Positions 17,608 through 26,583 of a stretch of 64,000 bases of DNA are shown one piece after another. Within the stretch, counting starts at the first letter, position 1. The number at the start of each line of letters is the position of its first letter. Below the pieces are notes generated by a model. It worked only from the letters and a program-made list of their open reading frames with translations. It was not told the origin of the DNA and searched no databases. The stretch spans positions 248,001-312,000 of the forward strand of contig NZ_JAEINV010000002.1 in the NCBI RefSeq assembly GCF_016342705.1, in the 5' to 3' direction. This DNA is from Lutibacter sp. (GTDB lineage: Bacteria; Bacteroidota; Bacteroidia; Flavobacteriales; Flavobacteriaceae). A program made the translations under genes and the position numbers.

Positions 17608-18864
17608 ATGAACAAAAAAATATTTTCAATCATATTGTTTGTTATAACATTTAACTTTTGTTTACATGCGCAAAGCGATTTTAGCTCTCCATATTCACTC
17701 TTTGGTTTAGGACAAGAAAATTCAACTTATTTTGGAGGTTATTCTGCTTTAGGAAATACAGGTATTGCCAGTAGAAATCCATTTTCTATTAACAAAGCTA
17801 ACCCAGCATCTTTAAGTTCAATTGCTTCAAACGCATTTTTATATGAAATAGGATTAAGCGGTACGTATTCTAATAAAAAAACTGAAAACACTTCACAAAA
17901 TAATTTCGATTTTAATGTTTCACATTTAGCAATGGCTTTTGAAGTTAAAGATTATTGGAAAATGAGTTTTGGATTATTGCCGTATACAAAAGTGAATTAT
18001 GAAATTGATATAACCAAACCAGTTGAAGGTTCCACATTTTATTCAAACACCAACGTTATTGGTACTGGCGGAATAAATGAAGTATTTTGGGGAAATGGGG
18101 TGAAAATTTCTAAAAATTTATCGTTAGGTGTTGAAGCCTCTGTTTTATTTGGAAATATAACTGAAGATCAACTTATTTATTTTGGAACTGAATACGCATC
18201 AATCACAAATTCTAGTAATTATGCCGGATTTGGGTTAAATGCTGGTGTACAATACACCAACTATAAACTTTTAGGAGTCGAAACAACAATTGGTGCAACC
18301 ATAAATTTACCTACATATTTAAGTGGCACGTCTGATGAAGTCGGTACAAAATCTTTTAATGGATCCGATGAAACTACCATTGTAAATACCACCGACACTC
18401 CAATAGATAACTTTGAATTACCCTTAAAATTAGGTGTTGGAATTACTTCAAAATTAAACAATAATTTAACCGCAAGTTTAGACTATAAAAAAACATTTCG
18501 GACAGATACATATCAATCCAACAGTACTTATACTTATAAAGATCAAGAAGTTTTTGGGCTTGGAGTTGAATACTTATCAACTAAAAACATCAATAATTTT
18601 TGGAATAGAGTAAAATATAGAGCCGGTGTAAATTATAATACCGGATATTTACAATTATCTGATCAAAATATTGATAACTACTCCTTTTCTTTAGGATTAG
18701 GTCTTCCAGTTTCAAAAAGCAATATTTCATCAATGCTAAATATAAATTACTCTTACGGAAAAGAAGGGACTATTAATAAACAACTAATTCAGGATAATTA
18801 CCATAAATTATCTATTAATTTTAGTTTATTAGGTAATTGGTTTCAAAAACAAAAAATATTTTAA
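17608..18864 (+). CDS. outer-membrane protein, FadL/porin-like
   Basis: 418 residues. Signal peptide to about residue 21 (FCLHAQSDFSS). The start of the mature part, PYSLFGLGQE ... GGYSALGNTGIA ... INKANPASLSS, is the family signature of Bacteroidetes outer-membrane proteins related to the OmpP1/FadL/TodX transport group. The remainder is beta-strand rich and ends with an aromatic residue (phenylalanine), as is usual for barrels. It is paired with the DUF4270 lipoprotein 16 bases upstream. The substrate is unknown. Confidence 0.75.
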   Translation: MNKKIFSIILFVITFNFCLHAQSDFSSPYSLFGLGQENSTYFGGYSALGNTGIASRNPFSINKANPASLSSIASNAFLYEIGLSGTYSNKKTENTSQNNFDFNVSHLAMAFEVKDYWKMSFGLLPYTKVNYEIDITKPVEGSTFYSNTNVIGTGGINEVFWGNGVKISKNLSLGVEASVLFGNITEDQLIYFGTEYASITNSSNYAGFGLNAGVQYTNYKLLGVETTIGATINLPTYLSGTSDEVGTKSFNGSDETTIVNTTDTPIDNFELPLKLGVGITSKLNNNLTASLDYKKTFRTDTYQSNSTYTYKDQEVFGLGVEYLSTKNINNFWNRVKYRAGVNYNTGYLQLSDQNIDNYSFSLGLGLPVSKSNISSMLNINYSYGKEGTINKQLIQDNYHKLSINFSLLGNWFQKQKIF

Positions 18865-18867
18865 TAA

Positions 18868-19413
18868 TTATTGGGTTGTTGTTTTATTATAATAACCCAA
18901 TATTAATCCTAAAACTACACTCCAAACAGCTGCTAAACCAATTTGATATGGTTTATCTAACATAAAAGTTATAGTATGAGCCGGAATCCAAAACCAAATT
19001 AAAGACCACATTCCCTTATCTATATTTTCCCAATTGTTTTGTTTTACTATTACATTATCTAAAAAACGATGAAGAATAACTAATAACAATCCAAACTGTA
19101 AGTTCATAGTTACCGAAACCCAAAAAGCCCTTCCAAATACTCCTAAACCTGGTAATAATTGATGCGAAATTAAACTATCTACAAATCCTTGAAATCCTAC
19201 AAAGGCATATTTTATACAAATAGCTAAAAAAGCCCATTCTAACATTTTTAAAACTAAAATAACTACTTTATAAGGCATAAATACCTTGCCTTTTTGCATC
19301 CATTTTGAAAAAATATCACCTAAAGTTCCTAATACTGCAAATTGAACTATAGCGCTGTATATTGGATATTCTTTTACTAATTCTACATATTCGTTCATGA
19401 AAGTAGATTGCAT
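18868..19413 (-). CDS. membrane protein resembling Mpv17/PMP22
   Basis: 181 residues with four hydrophobic segments (about 15-33, 50-75, 95-120 and 130-170). The arrangement YPIYSAIVQFAVLGTLGDIFSKW near the N-terminus and WSLIWFWIPAHTITFMLDKPY followed by AAVWSVVLGLILGYYN near the C-terminus recalls the Mpv17/PMP22 family, where a W-x-W/F-P-x-x-x-x-N/T-F block precedes the last helix. That family is mainly known from mitochondria and peroxisomes, with bacterial members mostly in Bacteroidetes. It converges with the FadL-like gene with a 3-base gap. The call rests on pattern memory. Confidence 0.5.
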   Translation of the reverse strand: MQSTFMNEYVELVKEYPIYSAIVQFAVLGTLGDIFSKWMQKGKVFMPYKVVILVLKMLEWAFLAICIKYAFVGFQGFVDSLISHQLLPGLGVFGRAFWVSVTMNLQFGLLLVILHRFLDNVIVKQNNWENIDKGMWSLIWFWIPAHTITFMLDKPYQIGLAAVWSVVLGLILGYYNKTTTQ

Positions 19414-19469
19414 TTAAAATTAGCATTAAAAATACAAACTATAATTTTAAAAAACGTTTAAAACAACTG

Positions 19470-20939
19470 TTATAAAACATCAAGTTTTACAGATTCTATA
19501 CGTTTTATCCCTTTTCTATTCATAATAACTCTATATCTTTTAAACTCAATTCCTTGTTCTGAATAAATTTTTTGAATTACATTTATATGATAAATTTTAT
19601 TGCCAATTCTATTAATAATTTTCCCCTTTTTTAAAATAGAATAACTTTTTTTAGGGTCATCCATTTGAGCAATAAATCTATAGAAATTAAAGCGCGTAAT
19701 ATCAACCAAACTTTTTAAACGATTATCTGAAATTTCTTGTCCAAATTTTTTCGGATAAATTTCAATTTTTCGTTTATACTGAATTATTTGTTCTCCATAA
19801 AAATCATAATCGGCATCTAAATACCCATTTTTAACACGATTTCTTTTAACTTTTGGCCCTAATTTTTCAAACGGAACAAATGCGAAATTCTCTTTGGTGA
19901 TGCCAATTAAATTATTTTCGTGATCTTTAATTTTTATTTTATAATCATAAAAAAAAGAACTTGCCTTGCTTATAAATAATTGACCAATAGATGATTTTAT
20001 TCTATCTTTAAACATATAACCAACTACCAGAACTATAAAAAAAGGAAGGGTGAAATTCCCGTAAACTTGCTGATAGTAAAATGCTATTCCTGTAGAAAAA
20101 ACCATAGCTAAACCTGCTGCTATTGCAAAAACAGATTGCTCTACAAAAGCCCCATCTTTTCTAATATCTCTATTTAAAAACAAAACTCCTTCAATATATT
20201 TCTTCAATTGACTTCTTTTATGAAGTAATATTTCATCGTAATAATCATCATCTTTAGAAGCATCAAAATTTTGTGCTTTTCTATACTCTTGCTCTTCTTT
20301 TATAAACTGAATAACTGCTTTTAAATCTGACTTTTCAACACTACTTTTTTTGAAATGTTCAAACAATTGTATGGTGTAATAGTTTGAAATATTACTTAAA
20401 TACTCATCTCCTAATTTTATAATATTTTTTAAATTTTCGTCTAAACCAGAGTTTTCAATAAGAGGAATTTGCACTCTATACATTTGCAGAATCTCTTTTA
20501 GTTCAATAAAGAAATTCTGATCAGAAATTTGTAAATCTGATTGGTTTTGAGACTTATAAAATTGCGTTTTTAATTTTAAGGAATTATTTAAAATTGCACC
20601 TAACATTTTTACTTTAGACTCAAAATCTAATCTATTTTTTTTAGTTAATTTTTCCTTGAGAATCCTTTTTACGCTTTTTGCAAATAAATTTAAAGGACCC
20701 GTTTTTAAATTAATTATTTCTTCTAAAGTGTATGCAGAAGCATTATATCTAATATAAACTTTTACATCATTATAAAATTTTGAGTTTGAATACGTTTGAT
20801 TGTTAATATTTAAACCGTTTGGTATAAACAAGTAGGTAATAGTATCATAATTGGTTTTTTTACTTTTTGAAATGTTTTCATATATTGATTTAATTTCTAA
20901 AGAAAAATTATCATGAATTTTTACACTATTTTGAATCAT
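19470..20939 (-). CDS. unknown membrane protein with helical N-terminus
   Basis: 489 residues that I do not recognise. The N-terminal half is mostly helical and charged, with a long heptad-like stretch around residues 195-255 (EHFKKSSVEK, KEEQEYRKAQ). Two closely spaced hydrophobic segments follow at about 272-290 and 295-310, ending FKDRIKSSIGQ. The C-terminal 170 residues are basic and beta-rich (KVKRNRVKNGYLDADYDFYG, then KRIESVKLDV). There is no signal peptide. It begins 13 bases after the stop of the SLC13 permease gene, so it is likely translated from the same message. Confidence 0.7.
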   Translation of the reverse strand: MIQNSVKIHDNFSLEIKSIYENISKSKKTNYDTITYLFIPNGLNINNQTYSNSKFYNDVKVYIRYNASAYTLEEIINLKTGPLNLFAKSVKRILKEKLTKKNRLDFESKVKMLGAILNNSLKLKTQFYKSQNQSDLQISDQNFFIELKEILQMYRVQIPLIENSGLDENLKNIIKLGDEYLSNISNYYTIQLFEHFKKSSVEKSDLKAVIQFIKEEQEYRKAQNFDASKDDDYYDEILLHKRSQLKKYIEGVLFLNRDIRKDGAFVEQSVFAIAAGLAMVFSTGIAFYYQQVYGNFTLPFFIVLVVGYMFKDRIKSSIGQLFISKASSFFYDYKIKIKDHENNLIGITKENFAFVPFEKLGPKVKRNRVKNGYLDADYDFYGEQIIQYKRKIEIYPKKFGQEISDNRLKSLVDITRFNFYRFIAQMDDPKKSYSILKKGKIINRIGNKIYHINVIQKIYSEQGIEFKRYRVIMNRKGIKRIESVKLDVL

Positions 20940-20952
20940 TTAATTTTAGTTT

Positions 20953-22530
20953 TTAAAAAAGTCCGTTTGGCGTAATGTCCAGCCATTTAAAATAGGTCAT
21001 TGCCATTACTAATGAAAGTATCCAAGCTAAAATTTGCATAGTTATTCCATATTTAAAAGTATCTGCCCAACTGTAATGGTTTGTAGAATACAAGAGCAAT
21101 GCGGGTTTACTATTAAAAGGCAACGTGTACACATGCTCAATTAAAAAGGCTACAGGTAAAGTTAAACTAATAATTTCAAAACCAAATCTGGTGGCAATTC
21201 CAATGGCTATTGGAATAAAAATCATAGCACGCATTGTTTTACTTTGAAATATTAATGCGCTAAAAACCATCCCAAAAGTTAATACCATATACAACACCCA
21301 AAAAGGAGTATTGACACTTATTCCCAAACTATCAAACATAGCATTCACAGAAATACTAGGCAAATCTGTTACATTAAATCCAGCACCTAAAGTATAAGCA
21401 CCTGCAGAGAATAATAATAAATGCCAAGGAATATCAACATCATTCCATGATACAATTCCAATTTTTGGCAGTAACGCAACAATTGCACCCACAAATGCAA
21501 CCGCTGTAGGACTGATTCCGTGATATTTATCTGTTACCCAAAGTGCTAAAATTGAGACAAATATAAAAATGGATTTAATTTCATTAAATGAAACTTTACC
21601 CATGTTGTGTAATTCTTTTTTTAAGGTATCCATTCCACCTTCAATAGAGGGTGTTTTCTCTTCTTTTTTCAATGGAAAAATAACTTTAGTTCCAATTATC
21701 CAACCCAAAATCATTAAAATCATTGCTCCTGGAAATGCTGCTATCATCCAATCAGCAAAAAATATGTCGCTACCAATAGCGCCAGCAATTAATGAAGCGG
21801 CTAATAAATTGGCTCCAGAACCTGTTAAAAAAGCACTGGCTCCCATATTAATTTGAAATAGATTTTGCAAAATAATATTACGTCCAAAATTATTTCTATT
21901 TCCATTAGAAGCGCCGTAAACGGCAGCAATCACCATAAATATTGGTAATAAAATAGCGGCTTTTGCAGTTGTAGCTGAAATAAATATAGATAAAAGGACA
22001 TTAATAACTATAAAACTTAAAAATATGGAGGAAGCATTTTTTCCAAACTTTAAAATAAACCAAAGGGCGAATCTTTTTGCCACACCAGTTGCAACCAACA
22101 TACTTGCCAAAATAAACGACAAAATGTTTAACCACATTACTTCGTGACCTAATTGCGCATAAGCAACTTTCTCAGGCAAAACACCCGTTAATACCAATGC
22201 TATAATTAAAATTAATGATGTTAAGTAATTTGGAATTGCTTCTGTAATCCATAAAATAAGAGAGGCAACAAAAATGGCTAACATAGCTCTATTAGATTGA
22301 ATAAAATTTACAATTCCTATTTTATCAAAATTAGCCAACGCACTTTTACTTAAACTATCCTGATTAAAATTTTGTAAAAATGAAAGATCGAGCACAAACA
22401 TGATGAGTATAAATGAAATAATTGCCAACGGACCACCAATAATGGCAAATACTTTTTCTACCTTGGTTAACTGCCTTTTTGGAAGTTTTTCCATTCGGTA
22501 GTTACTCATATCTAATACATTTTTTATCAT
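20953..22530 (-). CDS. SLC13/DASS-family sodium-coupled anion permease
   Basis: 525 residues, twelve or so membrane helices. Family signs are NYLTSLILIIALV near helix 2, the SNGNRNNFGRN loop after helix 5, GSGANLLAASLIAGA (the first SNT-like motif) and the long hydrophobic C-terminal half ending YFKWLDITPNG. Members carry dicarboxylates, sulfate or phosphate with sodium. The gene stands directly upstream of the 489-residue unknown protein and downstream of a repeat element. Sequence alone does not fix the anion. Confidence 0.87.
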   Translation of the reverse strand: MIKNVLDMSNYRMEKLPKRQLTKVEKVFAIIGGPLAIISFILIMFVLDLSFLQNFNQDSLSKSALANFDKIGIVNFIQSNRAMLAIFVASLILWITEAIPNYLTSLILIIALVLTGVLPEKVAYAQLGHEVMWLNILSFILASMLVATGVAKRFALWFILKFGKNASSIFLSFIVINVLLSIFISATTAKAAILLPIFMVIAAVYGASNGNRNNFGRNIILQNLFQINMGASAFLTGSGANLLAASLIAGAIGSDIFFADWMIAAFPGAMILMILGWIIGTKVIFPLKKEEKTPSIEGGMDTLKKELHNMGKVSFNEIKSIFIFVSILALWVTDKYHGISPTAVAFVGAIVALLPKIGIVSWNDVDIPWHLLLFSAGAYTLGAGFNVTDLPSISVNAMFDSLGISVNTPFWVLYMVLTFGMVFSALIFQSKTMRAMIFIPIAIGIATRFGFEIISLTLPVAFLIEHVYTLPFNSKPALLLYSTNHYSWADTFKYGITMQILAWILSLVMAMTYFKWLDITPNGLF

Positions 22531-22562
22531 AATTATCTTATTTTAATGATTTGAAAGTATTG

Positions 22563-22670
22563 AACCGTCATCCTGAACTTTTTCAGGTTCTTCTATAGGT
22601 TTGTAATCATATATAGAGCTATTGAAATTATGCTTCGAATCCACTTAGCATCCAATTCAGAATGACGGTT
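22563..22670. repeat. intergenic palindromic repeat, copy 1
   Basis: Terminal inverted repeats AACCGTCATCCTGAA (22563-22577) and TTCAGAATGACGGTT (22656-22670) match at 14 of 15 positions. The interior holds an inner CTGAACTTTTTCAG arm. It belongs to the same family as the elements at 35444-35490 and 58008-58085. It lies between the CYTH gene and the SLC13 permease gene, both on the minus strand, and could fold in RNA. Confidence 0.75.
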
Positions 22671-22704
22671 TTTTACTTTTTAGACTGCATCTATTATTTG
22701 AATA

Positions 22705-23175
22705 TTACCAGTTTTTGTAAGGCGTTTTCATTAACATAGAATTGTAATATTTTACTTGTCCTGTAACCTCTTCTCCTAACCAACTTGGTTTTTCAAAATT
22801 TTCATCTTCTGATGATAATTCTACTTCCGCTACAACCAAACCATCATTATCTCCATAAAATTCATCAACTTCAAACGTGTGTTTACCAGATTTTACATTA
22901 AAACGTGTTTTATCTATTACACCCGGCTCACAAATTTTTAATAACTGATTTACCTCTTCAATTGCAATTTCTTTTTCCCATTCGTACCGAGATGCGCCAG
23001 ATTCATTTCCAATTCCTTTAATGGTTAAAAACCCTTGATCTCCTTTTATACGAACACGCACCGTTCTTTCTGGAATGGATGATAAATAACCTTGTGTAAT
23101 TCTCATTTTAGCCGCAGCTTCTGCTTTAAAAGTATCGCTTTTTACCAAAAACTTTCTTTCTATTTCTTGTGCCAT
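22705..23175 (-). CDS. CYTH-domain protein (triphosphate tunnel metalloenzyme)
   Basis: 156 residues, the usual single-domain length. It starts with the diagnostic EIERKFLV (residues 4-11), followed by RVRIKGDQGFLTIKG, RYEWEKEI, KTRF, FEVDEFYG and VVAEVEL. These are the charged strands that line the tunnel and bind the triphosphate and divalent metal. Bacterial relatives hydrolyse inorganic triphosphate, or act as class IV adenylate cyclases or thiamine triphosphatases. Placement behind phosphate-uptake genes favours a polyphosphate role, but that is inference. It starts 2 bases after the stop of the preceding unknown gene. Confidence 0.87.
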   Translation of the reverse strand: MAQEIERKFLVKSDTFKAEAAAKMRITQGYLSSIPERTVRVRIKGDQGFLTIKGIGNESGASRYEWEKEIAIEEVNQLLKICEPGVIDKTRFNVKSGKHTFEVDEFYGDNDGLVVAEVELSSEDENFEKPSWLGEEVTGQVKYYNSMLMKTPYKNW

Positions 23176-23177
23176 AA

Positions 23178-23819
23178 TTAATTTGCTAATGGTTTATTAA
23201 TCCAACCTATTACTCTTTTTATTGCTTGTAAATAGTTAATATTTTCAACGCCTTCTAACTTGCAATCTGTAATTGTTTTCTTGATGTCTTCTAACTCTGT
23301 AGATTCAGAATTAATAGTAACTACTTTTGCTCCGTTTATTAAAACATTTCCTACTTCACTTAAGGTGTTATTTACCATATAACCAAAACGTTGTTTGTAA
23401 ACACGAACTCCTTGTAGATCTGGGTGCGCCTCAATAATTGCCATAAATTCATCAAAAGTATAAACCTCTTTATTTAACGCTGGCATTTTAACTTTAAACG
23501 CAGGGAAAACTTCTTTTAACAACACTTCTTTTGCGATTGGAAATTCACCTTTCATTAACGGATTCCATTGTTCTAAACCATCTACAGTTTGCACATAGGT
23601 TTTAATATCCATTTTACCATCACGTATTTTAGTGTTATTGATGTCGTTTGTTTTGGATAAGATATAAATTTCTTCTGATTCTCTTTCCCAAACTTTTTCA
23701 GGAATTGGAACTGAAAATCTGGACATTCTTTTTGCTGATTCTTCAAAACTCTGTCCAAAACTTCTAAACTCAAAACGAGGTTTAGATATTTCACCTATTT
23801 TCATTTCTGGTTTTGTCAT
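23178..23819 (-). CDS. uncharacterised protein, possibly a divergent CYTH-like fold
   Basis: 213 residues, soluble, no signal peptide. I do not recognise a family. In the first half, ESEEIYILSKTND, then NTKIRDGKMDIKTYVQ and GLEQWNPL follow the order seen in CYTH proteins (E-x-E...K-x-R-x-G-x-x-x-x-K...E-x-W), although most tunnel charges are missing in the second half. It is separated from the true CYTH gene by 2 bases, which supports a coupled function. A catalytically weak partner subunit is one possibility; this is a guess from pattern and position. Confidence 0.6.
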   Translation of the reverse strand: MTKPEMKIGEISKPRFEFRSFGQSFEESAKRMSRFSVPIPEKVWERESEEIYILSKTNDINNTKIRDGKMDIKTYVQTVDGLEQWNPLMKGEFPIAKEVLLKEVFPAFKVKMPALNKEVYTFDEFMAIIEAHPDLQGVRVYKQRFGYMVNNTLSEVGNVLINGAKVVTINSESTELEDIKKTITDCKLEGVENINYLQAIKRVIGWINKPLAN

Positions 23820-23839
23820 TATTGTATTTTTTTTAATTT

Positions 23840-24589
23840 TTAAACTGGTTTTTTAAATACGTACAGTTTTGCCTCGGCATCACTTACTACATAAATTTTA
23901 TCGTTACTAATTGCAATTCCTTCCGCTTTTGTTACATTAATTGGGTAACTCTCCATTAATTTTCCCAAGAGATTACATTTATTAATTGTTTTACTTTGAT
24001 CGCTAACAATCCATAAATTATCTGTGGCACTTTCATGAAAAATTCCTGAAAAATCAGCAGCAAAATCCAATTCTATTGAAGATTTAATGGTGTAATTTGG
24101 GTTTAACCTAATTAATAATCCTGGATCTTTTTCATTTAAAATAAAAATAGTTTCATCATTCATATTATACGCTACACCTTCTAATCCACTATTGGCAGTA
24201 GTATTTTTGTAATCAATTTTATGCTTAGTAAAACTACCTGTTCCCATATCATATTCAACAATTTCTTTGGTTCTTTCTTCTGCTAATAATAATTTATTAG
24301 TTGTAAAAGTTGAAACACCTTCTAAATCGTTTCCAGCATACTCAAAAGTTTTAAGAATATCTCCCGTAATTGAAAGTTTATATATTTTGTTAGTATTATC
24401 ACTTACAGTATATAAAATAGATCCATCGCTATTAATTGCCAAACCTGAAGGCTCCAACACGTTTATTTTATAACTCGCTATTAATTCTAATTTATTTTTT
24501 ATAGGAAAATCATTACTGTTGCTACATGACAAGCAAAAAACTACCAAAAAATAAATACTTTTTATGAATATTTTATAAATATGTCGCAT
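23840..24589 (-). CDS. SdiA-regulated/YjiK-type beta-propeller lipoprotein
   Basis: 249 residues. A lipobox is visible at VVFCLSC-SNSND (Cys about residue 21). The mature part is a repeated strand pattern: EPSGLAINSDGSILYTVSDN, DLEGVSTFTTNKLLLAEER, GLEGVAYNMNDETIFILNE, AEGIAISNDKIYVVSD. The LEGV/EGIA repeats with a Glu are characteristic of the SdiA-regulated domain, a six-bladed propeller. The function is not established. It is followed by the unknown/CYTH pair (20-base gap) and preceded by a strong hairpin that separates it from the phosphate operon. Confidence 0.78.
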   Translation of the reverse strand: MRHIYKIFIKSIYFLVVFCLSCSNSNDFPIKNKLELIASYKINVLEPSGLAINSDGSILYTVSDNTNKIYKLSITGDILKTFEYAGNDLEGVSTFTTNKLLLAEERTKEIVEYDMGTGSFTKHKIDYKNTTANSGLEGVAYNMNDETIFILNEKDPGLLIRLNPNYTIKSSIELDFAADFSGIFHESATDNLWIVSDQSKTINKCNLLGKLMESYPINVTKAEGIAISNDKIYVVSDAEAKLYVFKKPV

Positions 24590-24600
24590 TTTTTGAAACT

Positions 24601-24634
24601 AAACCAACTTGAAAATAAATCTTCAAGTTGGTTT
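24601..24634 (-). terminator. hairpin after the phosphate operon
   Basis: A perfect 13-bp stem (AAACCAACTTGAA at 24601-24613, TTCAAGTTGGTTT at 24622-24634) with an 8-base loop, just after the stop at 24644. The T tail on the minus strand is short, so readthrough into the SdiA-regulated-type gene is possible. Confidence 0.7.
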
Positions 24635-24643
24635 TAAATTAAT

Positions 24644-25168
24644 TTATTGAGCAGTAAATACGTTCCAAAGAGTTGGGTCGCCTTTAAAGGCATCAGATTC
24701 ATCTGTTGTGCCTCCACCAGGAGTATCATCTATATACATAGTTCCGTCATTCCCATAATAAAACTCTGCGTTTGCTGTTGCAATACGAACATAAAATGAA
24801 GTTTTAACACCAGATTGTGATTGATCTTTCATGTTAATAGTCACTCCAGTTTGAGTAAATGAGGCATCGTCTTCACCTCCAATTTTATTAGCTTTAACAT
24901 ACACTGGGTTATCACCTATTGCAAAATAAATTCTAGCTTCTAAAATTGGCTCAGCACTTACATATGCTAAAACAACATTTACAGCATCTCCAGGAATTGG
25001 GTTATTAGGGAAATTCACCGTTTTTAATGGTCCTTGCGTATAATTTACTGTTTTTGTAGTTACAGCATTCCAAGGGCTAGGTTCAACATACACATTCTCG
25101 TCCTCAACACAACTAACAGTTGTTATTAAGGCTATTATCATTACTAATAAGTATTTAATATTTTTCAT
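24644..25168 (-). CDS. lipoprotein of unknown function in the phosphate operon
   Basis: 174 residues. A lipobox is seen at ALITTVSC-VEDEN (Cys about residue 20). The mature part is beta-rich and acidic with no motif I know; it ends in a Gly/Thr-rich linker (PGGGTTDESD) and WNVFTAQ. It follows the phosphate-type porin gene by 18 bases on the same strand, and a strong hairpin lies after it, so it is the last gene of the unit. A role at the outer membrane together with the porin is inferred from position. Confidence 0.7.
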   Translation of the reverse strand: MKNIKYLLVMIIALITTVSCVEDENVYVEPSPWNAVTTKTVNYTQGPLKTVNFPNNPIPGDAVNVVLAYVSAEPILEARIYFAIGDNPVYVKANKIGGEDDASFTQTGVTINMKDQSQSGVKTSFYVRIATANAEFYYGNDGTMYIDDTPGGGTTDESDAFKGDPTLWNVFTAQ

Positions 25169-25186
25169 TTTAATATTTTTTAATTG

Positions 25187-26554
25187 TTAAAAATCAATTT
25201 CTATTCTAAATGCCGCCATTCCAAAATCATCTCCTCCATTGCCATCAGCATCAAATACATTTGTTGGATCTTTTGTTAAGTTGCCATCAGCATCTAAACC
25301 CGCATATAATTTACCTTTACCGTTCGCAAATCTATCGTTATTATTATAAATATAATTCAACATAAATTTCACATTTGGATTTACATGATAGTTTAAACCG
25401 ACAGTATATCCTTCAGCTGAACCACCATAAATTTCATTATCAAAATCATTTGCATCTACAAAATCATATCTAAAAGCAAGTTCTAAATCACCATATTCTT
25501 TTCCCCTTGTAATTCTTGTAAACTCACCTTCTTCTGCATTATAATTATGATGACCGCCAAATAATAAATAGGCTCCTTGCACATAAAAACCATTAAAATT
25601 AATGGCATCTAAATCATCATTTCTATTTACAGTAACTAACTTATATTCACTTTGAAACATAAATCCTTTATATCTACCTGCTAATTCAAAGTTTACCATC
25701 GTATTATTATCAACATTTAAAATATCATCTGTATCAATATATTTTTTTCTGTTGATTGATGAATGTGATCTTGTACTAAATCTATAAGAATAAGGAATTT
25801 CTAAATCTACTTTTGGAGTTCTATACGTACCTGCAATTCCTAAATGTAATACTTTATCCTCGTCATTAATAGGAATAAAAACAGCTCTACCAGTTAATGA
25901 ATAACCATCATCTACACCCAAATCTTTATTGTTGTCTTGAGTAAAAACTACTTCTTCATTATCTCCAACTGTACTAAAATGTAATCCTGCTGTTATTAAG
26001 TATTTATCAGCCCAATGGTTAAATTGAAATCCCAAATGGCGTGATGGATCAAACTTAGACATAAGAGAACGTTCTGTAAAGGTTAAATATCTAGAAGTTG
26101 TAGTGGTTTCCATACCAAAACTTTCCTTAAAATGTCCTGCTTTAATATTCCAGCTATCTGAATCTGGAGTGTATTTAATGTAAGCATCTTTTAACTCAAC
26201 TGCAGATCCTGAAAAATCTAAATCAATTTCTCCATACCAATTATTCCAAAGTTCTGCTTTCATTGCAAATCTTGCTCTTCTAATAGAAGCTCCGTTTCCA
26301 ATTGGATTAAATGCATCATTAGAAAACATTTCACCATCAAACTGAACGCGGTTATCCATCCAAATAGAGTAACTTTTGTCTGCGGAAGTAAATTTTAAAA
26401 TTCCATCTTGTGCTTCAGCATTTAGCGGCTGAAAACGAACTGCTTGTCCATACTGATTTACCCTTATAGAGTCAGTTTTAGTTCCTTCTTGAGCAACGGA
26501 TCCAATACTATATAGGATTATTGCCACTAGCAATGTGTAAAATTTGTTTTTCAT
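25187..26554 (-). CDS. phosphate-selective porin OprO/OprP family protein
   Basis: 455 residues with a signal peptide (about 1-22). The start of the mature part, YSIWMDNRVQFDGEMF ... GASIRRARFAMKAELW, is the family signature: the RRAR block lies at the first barrel strands. The later pattern NWYGEIDLDFSGSAVELKDAYIKY and the last strand MAAFRIEIDF fit a sixteen-stranded trimeric porin. It is 29 bases after the PiT-HTH gene, which supports phosphate as the solute. In Pseudomonas OprP is induced by phosphate starvation; that link is from family knowledge. Confidence 0.87.
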   Translation of the reverse strand: MKNKFYTLLVAIILYSIGSVAQEGTKTDSIRVNQYGQAVRFQPLNAEAQDGILKFTSADKSYSIWMDNRVQFDGEMFSNDAFNPIGNGASIRRARFAMKAELWNNWYGEIDLDFSGSAVELKDAYIKYTPDSDSWNIKAGHFKESFGMETTTTSRYLTFTERSLMSKFDPSRHLGFQFNHWADKYLITAGLHFSTVGDNEEVVFTQDNNKDLGVDDGYSLTGRAVFIPINDEDKVLHLGIAGTYRTPKVDLEIPYSYRFSTRSHSSINRKKYIDTDDILNVDNNTMVNFELAGRYKGFMFQSEYKLVTVNRNDDLDAINFNGFYVQGAYLLFGGHHNYNAEEGEFTRITRGKEYGDLELAFRYDFVDANDFDNEIYGGSAEGYTVGLNYHVNPNVKFMLNYIYNNNDRFANGKGKLYAGLDADGNLTKDPTNVFDADGNGGDDFGMAAFRIEIDF

Positions 26555-26583
26555 TGTTATTTTAATTAAAGTTCATATTATAT

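Noticed and set aside
18870-18901. Inverted repeat ATTGGGTT...AACCCAAT between convergent genes
   Set aside because: It overlaps the coding end of the Mpv17-like gene, has an 16-base AT-rich loop and no T-run, so it is weak as a terminator.
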